Of a DNA stretch of 64,000 nt, positions 35,100 through 47,039 are shown one piece after another. The DNA is taken from positions 42,658,944 through 42,722,943 of the forward strand of contig CM072512.1 of assembly GCA_036898135.1 (NCBI GenBank), in the 5' to 3' direction. This DNA comes from Oncomelania hupensis (lineage: Eukaryota; Mollusca; Gastropoda; Littorinimorpha; Pomatiopsidae). The translations under genes and the position numbers were made by a program. Each line of letters starts with the position of its first letter. The first letter of the stretch is position 1. The notes beneath the pieces were generated by a model. The model had not been told where the DNA came from, ran no database searches, and was given only the letters and a program-made list of their open reading frames with translations.

Positions 35100-35233
35100 G
35101 GAGAAGGAGGAGGCAAAGAAGAAGAAGAAAAAGGAAGAAGAGAAGGAGAAGAAAAAGGAGGAGGTGTAGCCGGAGTAATAATAAGCCAACTGTTCAATTT
35201 TAAAAAAATAATAATAATAATAATAATAACAAT

Positions 35234-35316
<83 letters not shown>

Positions 35317-35349
35317 GAAGAAGATGATGATGATGAAGATGATGATGAA

Positions 35350-35413
<64 letters not shown>

Positions 35414-35445
35414 TTGATGATGATGAACAACAACAACAAAAACAA
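35100..35445. repeat. Purine-rich and (GAT)n microsatellite block
   Basis: Imperfect GAA/GGA to 35170, short (AAT)n, then (GAT)n at 35235-35425 with GAA interruptions, then (CAA)n. Confidence 0.95.
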
Positions 35446-35745
35446 CAACACTTGTTCCTAAAGGCGCTTTATTCCTAAATTACACTCAAGTCAATTCAAA
35501 TCAAGTCAAGTCAACAAATCTTGTTTTAGGCTACAGCACACTGCATCTCAGCAAATAAGAAAATGTTGTAAACAAATAAAACAATGAACAAAATCACAAG
35601 ATAAGCAGTTCTAAAACTATATTTGTTCTAACAAGTATACATGCATATACTAGAAATCTTTGTTCTTCCTCTGACATCCTCATGCAACATGTACAAATAT
35701 CCCGCTACAAACTCTCCTCTTCTCAGTGCTTGGTCCATCAACTTG

Positions 35746-35747
<2 letters not shown>

Positions 35748-35818
<71 letters not shown>
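35748..35818. repeat. (CT)n microsatellite
   Basis: About 70 bp of uninterrupted CT. Confidence 0.95.
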
Positions 35819-35821
<3 letters not shown>

Positions 35822-36295
35822 CAGCTCTCCGAACATAGCCACTTTCAAGTCCAACTTCAAAACTCATCTCTTACTTAAAAATGCCTGATCTCGCCTCCCA
35901 TCACCATCATCATTCCTTCTTTTCCGATTCAGACCACAGCCGTCACACCTCACGCCCCCAGCTCCCTCACTCCTTAGTTGCTCTCCTCCTCACCATCCCT
36001 CCCTCATCTTTAATAGTTTACTTGTAAATATTCTTTTTCATGTTTGTATTATGTCATGGCATAATTTATGGGTGTCTCGTTTTTCTTTCACTTTTTTTTC
36101 ATAGGTGTTTCGATGTTATGTTAAGTATAAAAGCGTGAGAACTTCGCTTTGAACTGATGTCATTAGGAAAATGAGCTATATAAATATCCTTATTGTTATT
36201 ATTATTTTTTTAAACATTACGCTTTCAACTATGCTTTCAATCTACACACACACATTACATTATATGGTTATTGCTTTAGGTCCAGCGGACTCTTC

Positions 36296-36298
<3 letters not shown>
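35819..36298. other. Intergenic; nothing recognised
   Basis: C/T-rich at first, then AT-rich. The phrase aaaatgagctatataaatatc at about 36168 looks like the 3' end of a dispersed repeat but no partner was seen. Confidence 0.4.
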
Positions 36299-36335
<37 letters not shown>

Positions 36336-36407
36336 CACACACACACGCACACCCACACTCACACACATACACACACCTACACTCACCCATACACACACAC
36401 ACACCAG
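36299..36407. repeat. (CA)n microsatellite, imperfect
   Basis: CA repeats with CT and GC interruptions. Confidence 0.95.
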
Positions 36408-36589
36408 ACTCTTCTGGCTCTCCCGCTACTAACACAAACACACATTTCAAGATTGTATTCTCTATAACATCGCATGAACATATATGCACTTAGAGAATTA
36501 CATGGATGACACGAAGCAAGCACCATCATGATTGGACAGAAGCAAATTAATTATGCACACACACATAAAATAATACGTCAATGGCAAAT

Positions 36590-36592
<3 letters not shown>

Positions 36593-36653
<61 letters not shown>

Positions 36654-36657
36654 TCTC

Positions 36658-36691
<34 letters not shown>

Positions 36692-36701
36692 ACTCTCTCT
36701 C

Positions 36702-36790
<89 letters not shown>
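36593..36790. repeat. (CT)n microsatellite, about 200 bp
   Basis: Two clean CT tracts separated by an imperfect stretch. Confidence 0.95.
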
Positions 36791-36794
<4 letters not shown>

Positions 36795-36849
36795 AATATA
36801 ATAATGGAACGCAAAATATGAATAATAATATTAAACAATATTACTTATA

Positions 36850-36967
36850 AACACACACACACACACACACACAAACAAACACACACACAACCGTGTAAAA
36901 CTTTCATGAAACGCCACATACGTTGTTTTGGCATAAAAAAAGACACACACACACACACACATACACA
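36850..36967. repeat. Two (CA)n tracts
   Basis: CA repeats at about 36851-36890 and 36942-36966. Confidence 0.9.
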
Positions 36968-37256
36968 CTCCATACATATACAACAAATACATATGCATCG
37001 CTCAAACATGCGGTGTAGAGGTAAGTGGCTATTATTACAGGAATGTTCTGGAAATCGACTTTTTTGTTTTAAATGATTTTTTTTTTTAAGATTGGCTTTG
37101 AATACCACCATTGTTCAACTTGTGATCAACTAAATATCAAACAAATAAACTTGCCGCTCAGTCAAACAGCTATTAGTACAAGTATTTGTAATCTCGTGTT
37201 CGTTTGAATTTTACATATACGTACATTGTAACTGGCACTACTAGTGTTCATTATTT

Positions 37257-37794
<538 letters not shown>

Positions 37795-37970
37795 CAAGAA
37801 TTTGGTAAATTTTAAATAGCTGGTAAAATTGTTACGTTTGTAAAATTATTTAATTTATTTATTAATGTATTTATTTTTGTATTTTTATTTTTAAAATTTT
37901 AAATTGATGTTGTTGTTGGCATAAAATCACTATGTGTATAGACCTTACATTAATAAATGAAATTATTTTA
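37795..37970. repeat. Interspersed repeat family B, copy 2
   Basis: Resembles 19190-19420, ending gatgttgttgttggcataaa, actatgtgtatagacctta and aataaatgaa. Confidence 0.5.
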
Positions 37971-38029
37971 GCTGTACAAACTGAGTAAATTATACAATTA
38001 ATACAACATTGAATAGTTGTACCAGATTC

Positions 38030-38050
38030 TTCTTCTTCTTCTTCTTCTTC

Positions 38051-38126
<76 letters not shown>
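38030..38126. repeat. (TTC)n(TTA)n microsatellite
   Basis: TTC for about 22 bp, then TTA for about 75 bp, abutting the 5' truncation point of LINE copy h. Confidence 0.95.
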
Positions 38127-38127
<1 letters not shown>

Positions 38128-38543
38128 TAGGAGCCATTGTATCAGACAATTTGTCCCGACAGGAAGTCCTCTCCAGGATCGCACAAACAACTGCTGCCCT
38201 GGCGAGTTTGAAGCCAATTTGGAAAGACAGGACCATCAGTCTACATTCCAAGGTAAGACTGCTGCGCTCCCTTGTCATCTCCATCTTCCTATATGATTGC
38301 GAAACATGGACCCTCACAGCAGATTTACAACGAAGAATACAAAGCATGGAGATGAGGTGCTACAGAAGACTTCTGGGCATTTCCTATACCCAACACATAA
38401 CCAACGACGAAGTCCGAAAGACCAGCACACAAGCCATTGGACAACACCATGACCTGCTCACAGTGGTGAAGAAACAGAAACTCCGATGGTATTGTCACGT
38501 CACCAGATCATCAGGTCTTGCAAAGACCATCCTGCAAGGCACA
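38127..38543 (+). pseudogene. LINE copy h, 5' half of a split copy
   Basis: Starts at taggagccattgtatcagac and runs through the ORF2 C-terminal region to ctgcaaggcaca, where the match stops abruptly. The same LINE resumes at 42524 with acagtgcaaggagg. In unbroken copies these halves are contiguous (compare 26572-26600), so 38544-42523 is an insertion in this LINE. The frame is mostly open. Confidence 0.9.
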
Positions 38544-38910
38544 TAGTCCAATCCAACAGGCTTTTTGAAAGTAAGTAAATCCTATAAAAATGATTTATAT
38601 TCTAATGTACTCTTTAAAGTTGTGTTTACAACTGAAGAAAAGTCCCACGGAATCGAAGGGGTATGAATATGTTTATTTTAACTTTGGTTTGTTTGCTACT
38701 GATGAGCATTTTGAGTGTGCACAGGTCTGATATAGTATTGGTCATCTTAGTCTGATATAGTATTGGTCATCTTATGGCTGGTTCAGGCTTGCAGGAGGCA
38801 ATAGAGACAGTTTATGCAGCAAATTCTGCAGTTCACATCATTGCTGGAAAGGCTTATTCTAGGGCAATTAGAGCACATTTAGAAGCAATATTTGTAAGCA
38901 CTGCCTTCAA

Positions 38911-38911
<1 letters not shown>

Positions 38912-38980
<69 letters not shown>
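38912..38980. repeat. (ATT)n microsatellite at the SINE junction
   Basis: About 69 bp of ATT separating transposon coding sequence from the SINE, probably the expanded SINE tail (the SINE is on the minus strand). Confidence 0.9.
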
Positions 38981-39404
38981 GAATCATTCTTATATGGCGC
39001 TTTTCCAGCTCAAGAGCTGCTCAAGGCGCTGGTCGATACGGGATCTAACTCAAGCAGCCTGAGGCGCCAACTTGCAGCCTTTTGGCGCATCGTAATAACG
39101 CTCCAGACAACTGAGCACAATCCTGGGCAGCCAGGGATGGGGGAGAAGGACCTAGGTGCATGCTGGGTGTGATCTTGTCACCGGCACTCACCCATCTAGG
39201 GCATGAGCGTCAGGATCTTAAAATCCGTTATGAAGGAATGTATGCAACACAGACTAGACCTCGGTTTATACTCTCATCCGAAGGAGTAGGAAACGGGAGT
39301 AAAGTGTCTTTCCCATGGACACAACACAATCCCCCGGCCTGGGCTCGAACCCGGGACCTTCAGATGCGCAAGCCAAAGCTCTACCATTAGGCCACCGTGC
39401 CTCC
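38981..39404 (-). mobile_element. SINE family D inserted in the DNA transposon
   Basis: The head on the minus strand has A box GGTGGCCTAATGG and B box GGGTTCGAGCCC. The body matches 25185-25499 and extends further (gctcaaggcgctggtcgata). Confidence 0.8.
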
Positions 39405-39780
39405 CTGTCATGGCTGTTGCTCCATCTTGACTCTTTGTCCAATGATTACAATCCTAGGAAGGAAAACGGTGATTGTCAAGAAGAAGAGTCACTTCTACAT
39501 AATCCTGCAGATCTTGACATAACAGAGTCTGTTGGCAATGATGACTTGGATGAGGCTGCTGCTCTTTATGAATCACCGATGCAGGGCAAAACAACAGCAA
39601 GAGATGCTGCAATACATCCTGTATTAGGACGCATCAAAGCAAAGTTGGAAGATTTCAAACGACAATGTTCCAATAGAACGAGCAAGCTATGGATTCAATA
39701 TTAAGAAATGGTACACCTCCTTCGCACAGCAATACAGGCTGAGAGAACTGGAAACTTCAAGCTCCATCTATCTGCTGTTG

Positions 39781-39981
39781 TTTGTTTGTTTGTAGATTAT
39801 AGTCACACGACACTTTCGCATATAGGTGACTACTGGACCGATTTATACTGACACCAGCGGGCCAGTTGTTGGTAAAGGGGAAAATACTATGATCACACGT
39901 TGACCAATCCGGGATTCGAACCAGCGACCTTTCGGTTACTAGCAAGACGCTCTTACCAACTGAGCTACCCGGCCCCACATG
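39781..39981 (-). mobile_element. SINE family F inserted in the DNA transposon, with 11-bp target duplication
   Basis: Flanked by exact copies of ATCTGCTGTTG (39770-39780 and 39982-39992). Read on the minus strand it has a complete tRNA-Thr-like head, A box TAGCTCAGTTGG and B box GGTTCGAATCC. It ends in an (AAAC)n tail, about 200 bp in all. It matches 23086-23288. Removing it and one duplication rejoins the transposon reading (LHLSAV then KMLPYIAASGHN), which proves the insertion came after the transposon. Confidence 0.92.
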
Positions 39982-42523
39982 ATCTGCTGTTGCCAAAATG
40001 TTGCCCTATATTGCTGCTTCGGGGCACAACTTCTACACCAAGTCGGCCAGGTTGTACATACAGCAAATGATGGAGTTGAACAAAACCCACCCAGAAGTCT
40101 ATAACGATTTCATGATAGGCCATCACGTGATGAGGAGAAGCGATCGCTATTGGGCTGGTCTGTCGTGTGATCTGGTCATTGAGCAAACTTCGATAAGGAC
40201 GCTGAAGTAAATGGTAGCCTAACTAGAACGACAAAGGCTTGTTTGGCTTCTCTCTATGCCTGCTTGTGCAACAGCAAACCAGTGGATGCAATCCTTGACG
40301 CAAACAGAGTTCACAACAAGTGAACAGCACAAAGATTCTTCTAAAACAAGGCAAGAGAAAGACCACAAAGACACTTTGACAGTCATCAACTATGTTTCAT
40401 CAAGAAATCCGTTGTGCGCTGACATGAATCTTAGGTCTATTGCAACTGGCCAAGCAACTGACTCATTTGTCAATGCTGAACAAGCTGTTGAAATTGGTCA
40501 GCGCATTCTCCAAGGGATGACGGGTCAATCTGCAGCTGACGTGACGTTCAAGAAAAGCAATCAAGCAGTCACAATGGCGACAAAAACTGGAGTGACTATT
40601 GGCCAGGAAATGGTGCAAGTGGACCCGCAGTTATTGTTTCAAAGGTTGGTGCAAGTCGCTGGGAATGATACCAACAGGCTCGAGGAAATGTTTTACTATG
40701 AACTGGCCAATGTACCTGCCTCCTTGTTTGATTCGACAGGATTCCCCAAAGAAGCCAACAAACATACTCTTGCAGGATTTCTCTGGTCTGCTGTCAATGA
40801 AACTGCATATTTGCCAAGAGAAAGTGTGAAATATATTCTCGATGGTGGATCCCTTTTGCATCGCCTTCCATGGCCCAGAGGGTCGTCCTACAAAGATCTA
40901 GCAGAGATGTATGTCAGCTTTGTTGCTAAGAAACATACACTAGCTACAATCATTTTCGATGACTATGTTGATGGCCCAAGTACCAAAGATGTTGCCCATC
41001 TTCGAAGAAGCAAAGGCATGGTTGGGAGACATGTAGCCCTTGATCCTGACATGATCCTTTGCCAGACGAAGGAAATGTTCTTGGCCAACTGCGAAAACAA
41101 ACAGCAGTTTATTCATCTTTCGGCTGAGGCATTCGAGGCAAACAAATTTGTCACATTCCATGCAAAGGAAGATGCAGACTATATAATTGTCGCCAAAAGC
41201 TCTAGTGTCTGCAAAAGAATCGGCCACTGTAGTTGTCGGAGAAGACACTGACTTGCTAGTTCTACTTCTGCACCATGTGGAACCAACAATGCATGATGTG
41301 TTCTTTACATCAGGTTCCTACAAGAAGACAAAGTTGTGGGACATAAAGGCAAATCAGAAGCGCCTTGGAGCAACAGTCTGTAATAACATTCTTTTTGCCC
41401 ATGCATTCTGTGGATGCGACACGACATCTCATCCCTTCAACATCTCAAAATCACTCACAGTCAAGAGGCTTGATTCAGGAGAGCTCCTGGATGAGGCTAG
41501 AGTATTCAATGATAAGATGTCAAGTCATGATGCTGTTGCAGCGGCTGGTGAGAGGGTATTAACTATTTGTTCACCTGTACAGTAGAAAACGTTCTGACCT
41601 TGACCAAACTGCGGGTTGTCAAATATCAGCAAAAAGTGTCAGCAAGCCATACACAAATCCAAGCTAAAGTGCTCCCCCCAACAGCAGCAGCAGCTGAATT
41701 CCATGCCTATAGAACATTCTACCAAGTCCAGGCCGGAGTGGCTGAGTCTAGACAGAGACCATGGTCTATCACAAGTGGATTGGGGGTGGAAGTTACAGGA
41801 GGGCCGGCTACTTCCAATCACAACTAATAAGCTAGCTGCTCCCGAGGATATTTTGAATGTTATCCGCTGCTGCTGCAAGAAAGACTGCTCCACTGGCAGA
41901 TGCAGCTGCAGAAAGCACGGACTTACGTGCACCACAGCTGGTGGAGAATGCCGTGGAGTCAGCTGCACAAACTCTGTGGTTCAGCTGGATGACGAGTCGG
42001 ATTCTGAGAGCGACTAAGGCAGACCACTTTTATATTCTACTGGAAAACTAATCAATTGCATGGTTATTTTTTTTTCTTTATTTTGTGTGTCTTTCTTTTA
42101 ACTAATCCTTTTTCTTTTGTGAATTAGATAGAAGTCGAGTTTTACAATCGAGATCAAGATTTTAACGATCATCAGAATTTCGCATTTATACCCCTATGTT
42201 AATCACATTTTAATCCACAGTCAGAAATAATATTGACACAGAAAGGGTTGAAACAGATTTTCGGACTGTATATGTCAAGAGCTTTCATTTGACATGCAGC
42301 ATGATATGGTTTTGAATTACATGTTTATTTCAAGTAATCTCCCTTTGACGTTTTGAAGTGTGAAAAAACATAAGCACCAAAAATCATGTCTCAGACCCCT
42401 TTTTTTTACTGGGACATTTTATAGGTATTTCCGCATTGCTTAAAGAATATTTTTTACTGCATAGCATTTTTATAGGAATTAGTTGCTTATTTGGCTATTT
42501 ATTTCATTACCGGGACTAGACTA

Positions 42524-42712
42524 ACAGTGCAAGGAGGTAGAAGAAGAGGGAGACCGAAAAAGAGGTGGGAGGACAACATTCGAGAATGGACTGGTTTGAC
42601 ACTAAGCGAAACAATCAGGGTTGCTGAGGACAGGGAAAGATGGAGTATGCTGGTTAAACGATCATCTGTGTTGCTCCTACGACCTCCGAGTTACGGGATA
42701 GGATAGGGTAGG

Positions 42713-42714
<2 letters not shown>
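42524..42714 (+). pseudogene. LINE copy h, 3' half with tail
   Basis: Continues the LINE interrupted at 38543, encoding GGRRRGRPKKRWEDN and ending in tacgggataggatagggtagg. Confidence 0.9.
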
Positions 42715-42780
<66 letters not shown>

Positions 42781-42900
42781 TTTCACAATTATAAAAACAT
42801 CGACATCAATGTATTTTACTTCAAGAGCAAAAAGGTATTGTTCTCAGTGTTCTTCTAATGAAACAACAACAACAGCAACAACAACATAATCATCATCATC

Positions 42901-42987
<87 letters not shown>

Positions 42988-42990
42988 AAG

Positions 42991-43027
<37 letters not shown>

Positions 43028-43032
43028 CTACA

Positions 43033-43095
<63 letters not shown>
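42715..43095. repeat. Trinucleotide microsatellite cluster
   Basis: (ATT)n 42714-42778, (AAT)n 42900-42957, (GAA)n 42958-42990, (CAA)n to about 43026, (TAC)n 43032-43095. Confidence 0.95.
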
Positions 43096-43096
<1 letters not shown>

Positions 43097-44204
43097 TCAC
43101 ACGGGTTTATAAAAACTTACGTGTCTCCCATATTTATTTATATAATAATGTACCATAATTATATAAAATCGATGCTCATATTACATCGATGCAGAAGCAC
43201 AAGCGCCATATATCTTATATAATAAAACGTATTCTCTTTTCCATGGCTCTCCCCAAAAGTTCTAAGCAATAAAAACTCTATGATGATGATGGTGAAGTAG
43301 ACAGTTTTTGCTGCCGAGGGCTACAAAACTCGATCCTGACGAATTGAATAACAGTCACTGATGCCATGGCAGCCTGTTGCTTTCAAACAGAGTTTCCTGT
43401 GTCTGCATCTAGCTGTGCACCTCGCTCAAACACAGGCTCACAAGCTTCCGCCCAGATAAAATAAAAGGAAAATGCTAACTGGAAATCGAGAAGAAAAAAA
43501 CAACAGAGAATTACAGGTAAACAATTCTTTCTTTCCTTCTTTCTTTCTTTTTTTCTACCCCCTTTTTTTATTCATAATATTCATTCGTTCCTTTCCTTAA
43601 CACTTTAAAGGCAGGGTATCGTTTTGTAATATTTCCTTATTATTCGTTTCTAGCCGTCATCTCTTCTTTTCTATATTTCTGTTTTACCGAGGTTGTTTGT
43701 CATTCCTGACAAAGAGACATTTAAAAATCTCAAAAGCTCGAACATGGTGTTGAGTCTGCTTAATCCTTATAACAACAACAAAAAAAAAACACCTCAATTC
43801 AATACAATTCAATAATTTATGTTTTTGATGTCTTTTCGCATACATATGATTTTATACTATACACACGTACGTGGACATACAAACATAAAAACAAATCTAA
43901 CAATTTAAAGTTGAACCAAAACCATAAAAATAACCAATGTATTCAAGACGTGTAAACTGATATTTCTGATTCTCAGTGCATGTCACACTTTTCTGCTATC
44001 CTATGCACCAACGGGAATCCCCTCTATGAAAAATACTTCCGGTTTTTTTTTCTCCGCGTGTTTTAGTGAGTTATTTCCAACTAATTCAAGAATAATAACA
44101 TGTGTCACTGGCCACCTGTATCGTACCCTCACATATTTTTATTTTTTTTGCTGCAGTTTATTATCCCTTTCTATCGCCAGTGGCGCGCCTAAACCCTACC
44201 TACC
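43096..44204. other. Intergenic; nothing recognised
   Basis: 1.1 kb with short T- and C-rich patches. No supported gene. Confidence 0.5.
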
Positions 44205-44352
44205 TAACATTATTTGTGAATTTTTGAAAAATATTCGGAAAAGCATAACACCCAGATGCTGGCTCGAACCCACACCTGTCAGGCGCCATTGGTTTCTGGC
44301 TTGTGGACAAGGCAAGTTAGTCCCGCCTTAGCCCACTTGGCCACAACGCTAA
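44205..44352 (-). mobile_element. tRNA-headed SINE-like sequence
   Basis: On the minus strand A box GTGGCCAAGTGGG and B box GGGTTCGAGCC are separated by a long insert as in class II tRNAs, followed by an AT-rich body. No second copy was seen here. Confidence 0.55.
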
Positions 44353-45124
44353 CCTAACATAGTCAGTTACTTCGTGTTTTGTGAAGGTTGCGACGGCGAA
44401 GCTATGGAAAACTACAAGAGTTTTCAGGTCCTGTTTCACTTTCTGTCGATGATCGACGCACCTCCGAAGTCGCCACAAATACAGGCCTCTACGATTGTTT
44501 TTTGCATTCTTTCACTGAGCATGTACTTCCTCCACCGTTTTTATACTTATCCCACTCGTTTTCTGGCTCTAACAATCGTCGTTTTCGGCAATTTGCCATA
44601 TTTAAAAGTCACGCATCAAGCTTTGATAAAAGCAAAACAAGCCAAACCGGAACTTGGTTCATATAACCTCGTTTTAATTTATAATGGCGATACCCACGAG
44701 TTTTTATGAGAGGTGCCGGAAAGTTGTGAATAGTGTCCATGGTTAAAGGCAGGAAGTAGAGGCTGCCGCTGACCTTCGGCCAGCCTGGAGTGGAGAAGGG
44801 AAGGGGGGAGAAATGGCACCACAGGTAACCTTGTCTCCTCATCCTGCTTTCCTCCTGTCTGTAGCACGATAGTGGGAACGAGCCTTTTGTTCCTACGCGA
44901 ATAGGAATGAATACAGCAAGAGTATAGTTTCCCTTGATCTTTGTCGTTCAAGACTGCTTTCTAACTCCACACAGCGTAGCTGAGACTCGCCGAAGCTAAC
45001 GTTTTCCTCTCACAATATTGTTACAGAAGAGGCATATGCATAGTAATAGGCAAAGGGAAACCTCGCCGTGTGTTTCAGTTCACTAGACCCTATAAACAAT
45101 GACTAACTGACTAAATAACTAACT
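44353..45124. other. Intergenic; tail of a family A copy at its right end
   Basis: 45085-45123 (accctataaacaatgactaa then (CTAA)n) is the 3' tail of a family A copy, lying head-to-tail with the next copy. Overlapping frames at 44374-44709 are not supported as genes. Confidence 0.5.
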
Positions 45125-45745
45125 AACCTGTAATTTCATTTTTGGTCCCCCTTGAGGGTGCCGGTGGTTTCAGTATAAATAGTATCCCACTTTCTGGAAA
45201 TTTAGTGCTTTAAATGCCCACTGTCGCTGTCTTTCTCCTTTGTTCTTTCTCATTCCTACTCTGTTCTATCAATCTACTATACTATCTTCTTCTTCGCTAG
45301 ACCAGTCACATACCTTTTTTCTGGAAAACTCTTCCGAGACAAAACTCCTCATTTGTGTGTGAGGTCTGTTGGATCAGCTTGGGAGTATTGGACGCTTTTC
45401 GCCAGGTGGTCACTGGGGCTTCCTATGATGTTATTATTTGGCAATGTAGGCATTTTTTATGTATGTGTTTTGTTGATATTATATAATGATGTTTATATTC
45501 TATTTTGTTTTTGTAAACGGGGGTTCGATAAAATAGCGTAAAGCCTCAGCGTCCACTGCTTGGGATGTCTTTATTGTAAAGTGACCGGCTGGTGGAGTGC
45601 CTTCAGTGTTACCACTAGGGTTGTTTCAGCAGATCTTTTATGCGGATCGGGGGCGAGTCCTCCATCAACGAAGTTGTGGTCTTGATTTTGTGGTCCTGAT
45701 TCGGCTCTTTGCAGTCCGCTGGACCCTGTAAGCAATGAATAACTT
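45125..45745 (+). repeat. Interspersed repeat family A, longest copy (about 620 bp)
   Basis: Combines the left end (gtataaatagtatcccactt) seen at 34578 and 18610 with the right end seen at 6316. No open frame is shared between copies, so it is probably noncoding. The type of element is not known. Confidence 0.8.
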
Positions 45746-46046
45746 ACTAAAATTCCTTTTTGGAGGTAATAAAGAGGTGTTGCGTTGTAAACTAATACAT
45801 GTTCTGGTCTTGTCTCACCAGTGTGTAAGAAAAGCTGGAAGGGGGCGAATGGTGGTGGTGTGAGTGGTGAAGGCGGGATTGGGATATGACAGGGGGATGG
45901 AAGGATGGGGGGGGGGGGGGGGGCGGAGACAAAGAGATGTTTAGTGGATATATCTCCTACTAAAGTCGTTAATAGCTGTGCGACGTTCGGTGTCTATCTT
46001 TCTGCAATCATTCCCTTCTTCAGCCTACTTTTTTCTGACAATTAAC
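45746..46046. other. Intergenic; poly-G run
   Basis: A run of about 17 G at 45907-45923. Nothing else recognised. Confidence 0.5.
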
Positions 46047-46313
46047 TGTATGAAACGGAAACTCCGATGGTATGGCCACGCCACCAGAGCTTCAGGCCTT
46101 GCAAAAACCATCCTGCAAGGCACGGTGCAAGGAGGCAGAAGAAGAGGGAGACAGAAAAAGAGGTGGAAGGACAACATTCGAGAATGGGCTGGTTTGACAC
46201 TGAACAAAACCATGAGGGTTACTGAGAACAGAGAAAGATGGAGTACGCTGGTGAAACGATCATCTTTGGTGCCTCAACGACCTTTGATTTACGGGTAGGA
46301 TAGGATAGGGTAG
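46047..46313 (+). pseudogene. LINE copy i (3' fragment)
   Basis: From atgaaacggaaactccgatgg (KRKLRWYGHATRASGLA) to the tail aggataggatagggtagga. The frame is open to a stop at the tail. Confidence 0.85.
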
Positions 46314-47039
46314 GAACTGTATGATCAGGTTAATAATCTACAAGAACGTTCTTGTTGTACAACAACAAAAAACCTGACACTTCTGTTCTTTTTCTTCTTC
46401 GTCCTCCTCTTCTTTTTTCTCAGGCTCCTCCTCCAACTTCTTCTCGCAACATCGTTTCCTCACTGTGGTTACTAGGTTTCGGATCGACCGATAAAATCCC
46501 AGCTTATTCCACAAAATACAAGAGTAAACTGGTCTACGGTAAGGAAATACCTGTCTAAAGCTGGCTCCCGCGGTGGAGGAGGTTCGTAGGTACATGAAAG
46601 GCGAACAGCACACCTGTCTACGCTCAAAGAGTATCATCAAAGCTTCTGGCATCCTCCATTTCTTCAGTTCCACTTAGGCGAAGGCGGCGTAACATTATGC
46701 TCAGTTTGAGTGTCGACATGGAGAGCTGTTGTATGAACGAGTATATTAAGAAGCGAATAGTAGACTTACACTTCTAAGTCATAAGCTTAAATATATATGG
46801 TATGTTATTAATTAAAAGTGCGATCGCAGTTGAGCTTACGTAGAAGTCAACTATGTGACACAGTGTGTTGCTCATGCATGACTGACTGTGAGACTTATTT
46901 AAAAGAAATAAGATGTTAGTTAGGCTTAACAAACATTTTACCACTGGCACTGTCTAAAATTAGACCTAATAATCACAACAAAACATTGAAAGTGGAGTTC
47001 ACATTCAATTTGCACGTATTTTGTTCCTAGCACCCAGCG
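46314..47039. other. Intergenic; no supported gene
   Basis: A minus-strand frame at 46338-46673 is open for 111 codons but its C-terminal third is a GAA/GGA low-complexity tract, so it was not called. Confidence 0.4.

Larger units (their letters stand above)
38774..42017 (+). pseudogene. Broken transposon gene: XPG-like nuclease with C-terminal CXC domain
   Basis: Protein-like segments in order: 38774-38911 (MAGSGLQEAIETVYAANS...), 39405-39780, 39990-40210 (HHVMRRSDRYWAGLSCDLV), 40256-41251 (331 codons), 41187-41579 and 41616-42017. Breaks include SINE insertions at 38912-39404 and 39781-39981, an in-frame TAA after LWIQY (39702-39704), a TAA near 40210, a frameshift near 41200 and loss of frame near 41580. 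The motifs VVGEDTDLLVLL and FAHAFCGCDTTS match the acidic D-x-D and GSDY-type motifs of XPG/FEN1 nucleases (inference). The C-terminal part has paired cysteines in a Tesmin/TSO1-type CXC pattern (CCCKKDCSTGRCSCRKHGLTC), a DNA-binding, zinc-coordinating fold. It ends in an acidic DDESDSESD tail. The DDE transposase residues could not be assigned. Confidence 0.75.
38544..42523 (+). mobile_element. DNA transposon remnant, probably AcademX-like (3980 bp)
   Basis: Boundaries are set by the LINE it splits. The LINE bases ACA occur at both junctions (38541-38543 and 42524-42526), a 3-bp target duplication. The ends are imperfect inverted repeats: TAGTCCAATCC at the left and TAGTCTAGTCC read inward from the right. 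Inside is a broken, intronless gene with an XPG/FEN1-like nuclease signature and a CXC domain. Known Academ transposons have 3-4-bp duplications, and one lineage (AcademX) encodes an XPG nuclease, which fits. The family assignment is by recollection of those traits, not by alignment. A direct repeat of 24 bp (tctgatatagtattggtcat...) lies at 38727-38774. At least two SINEs have inserted within. Confidence 0.75.

Noticed and set aside
44374..44709. 111-codon plus-strand frame with hydrophobic segments
   Set aside because: A second frame over the same DNA is also open for 92 codons; no splice signals, motif or second copy support either.
46338..46673. 111-codon minus-strand frame, possible exon ELKKWRMPEALMILFERRQ before a GT
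   Set aside because: The C-terminal third is purine low-complexity and no matching acceptor or phase partner was found.
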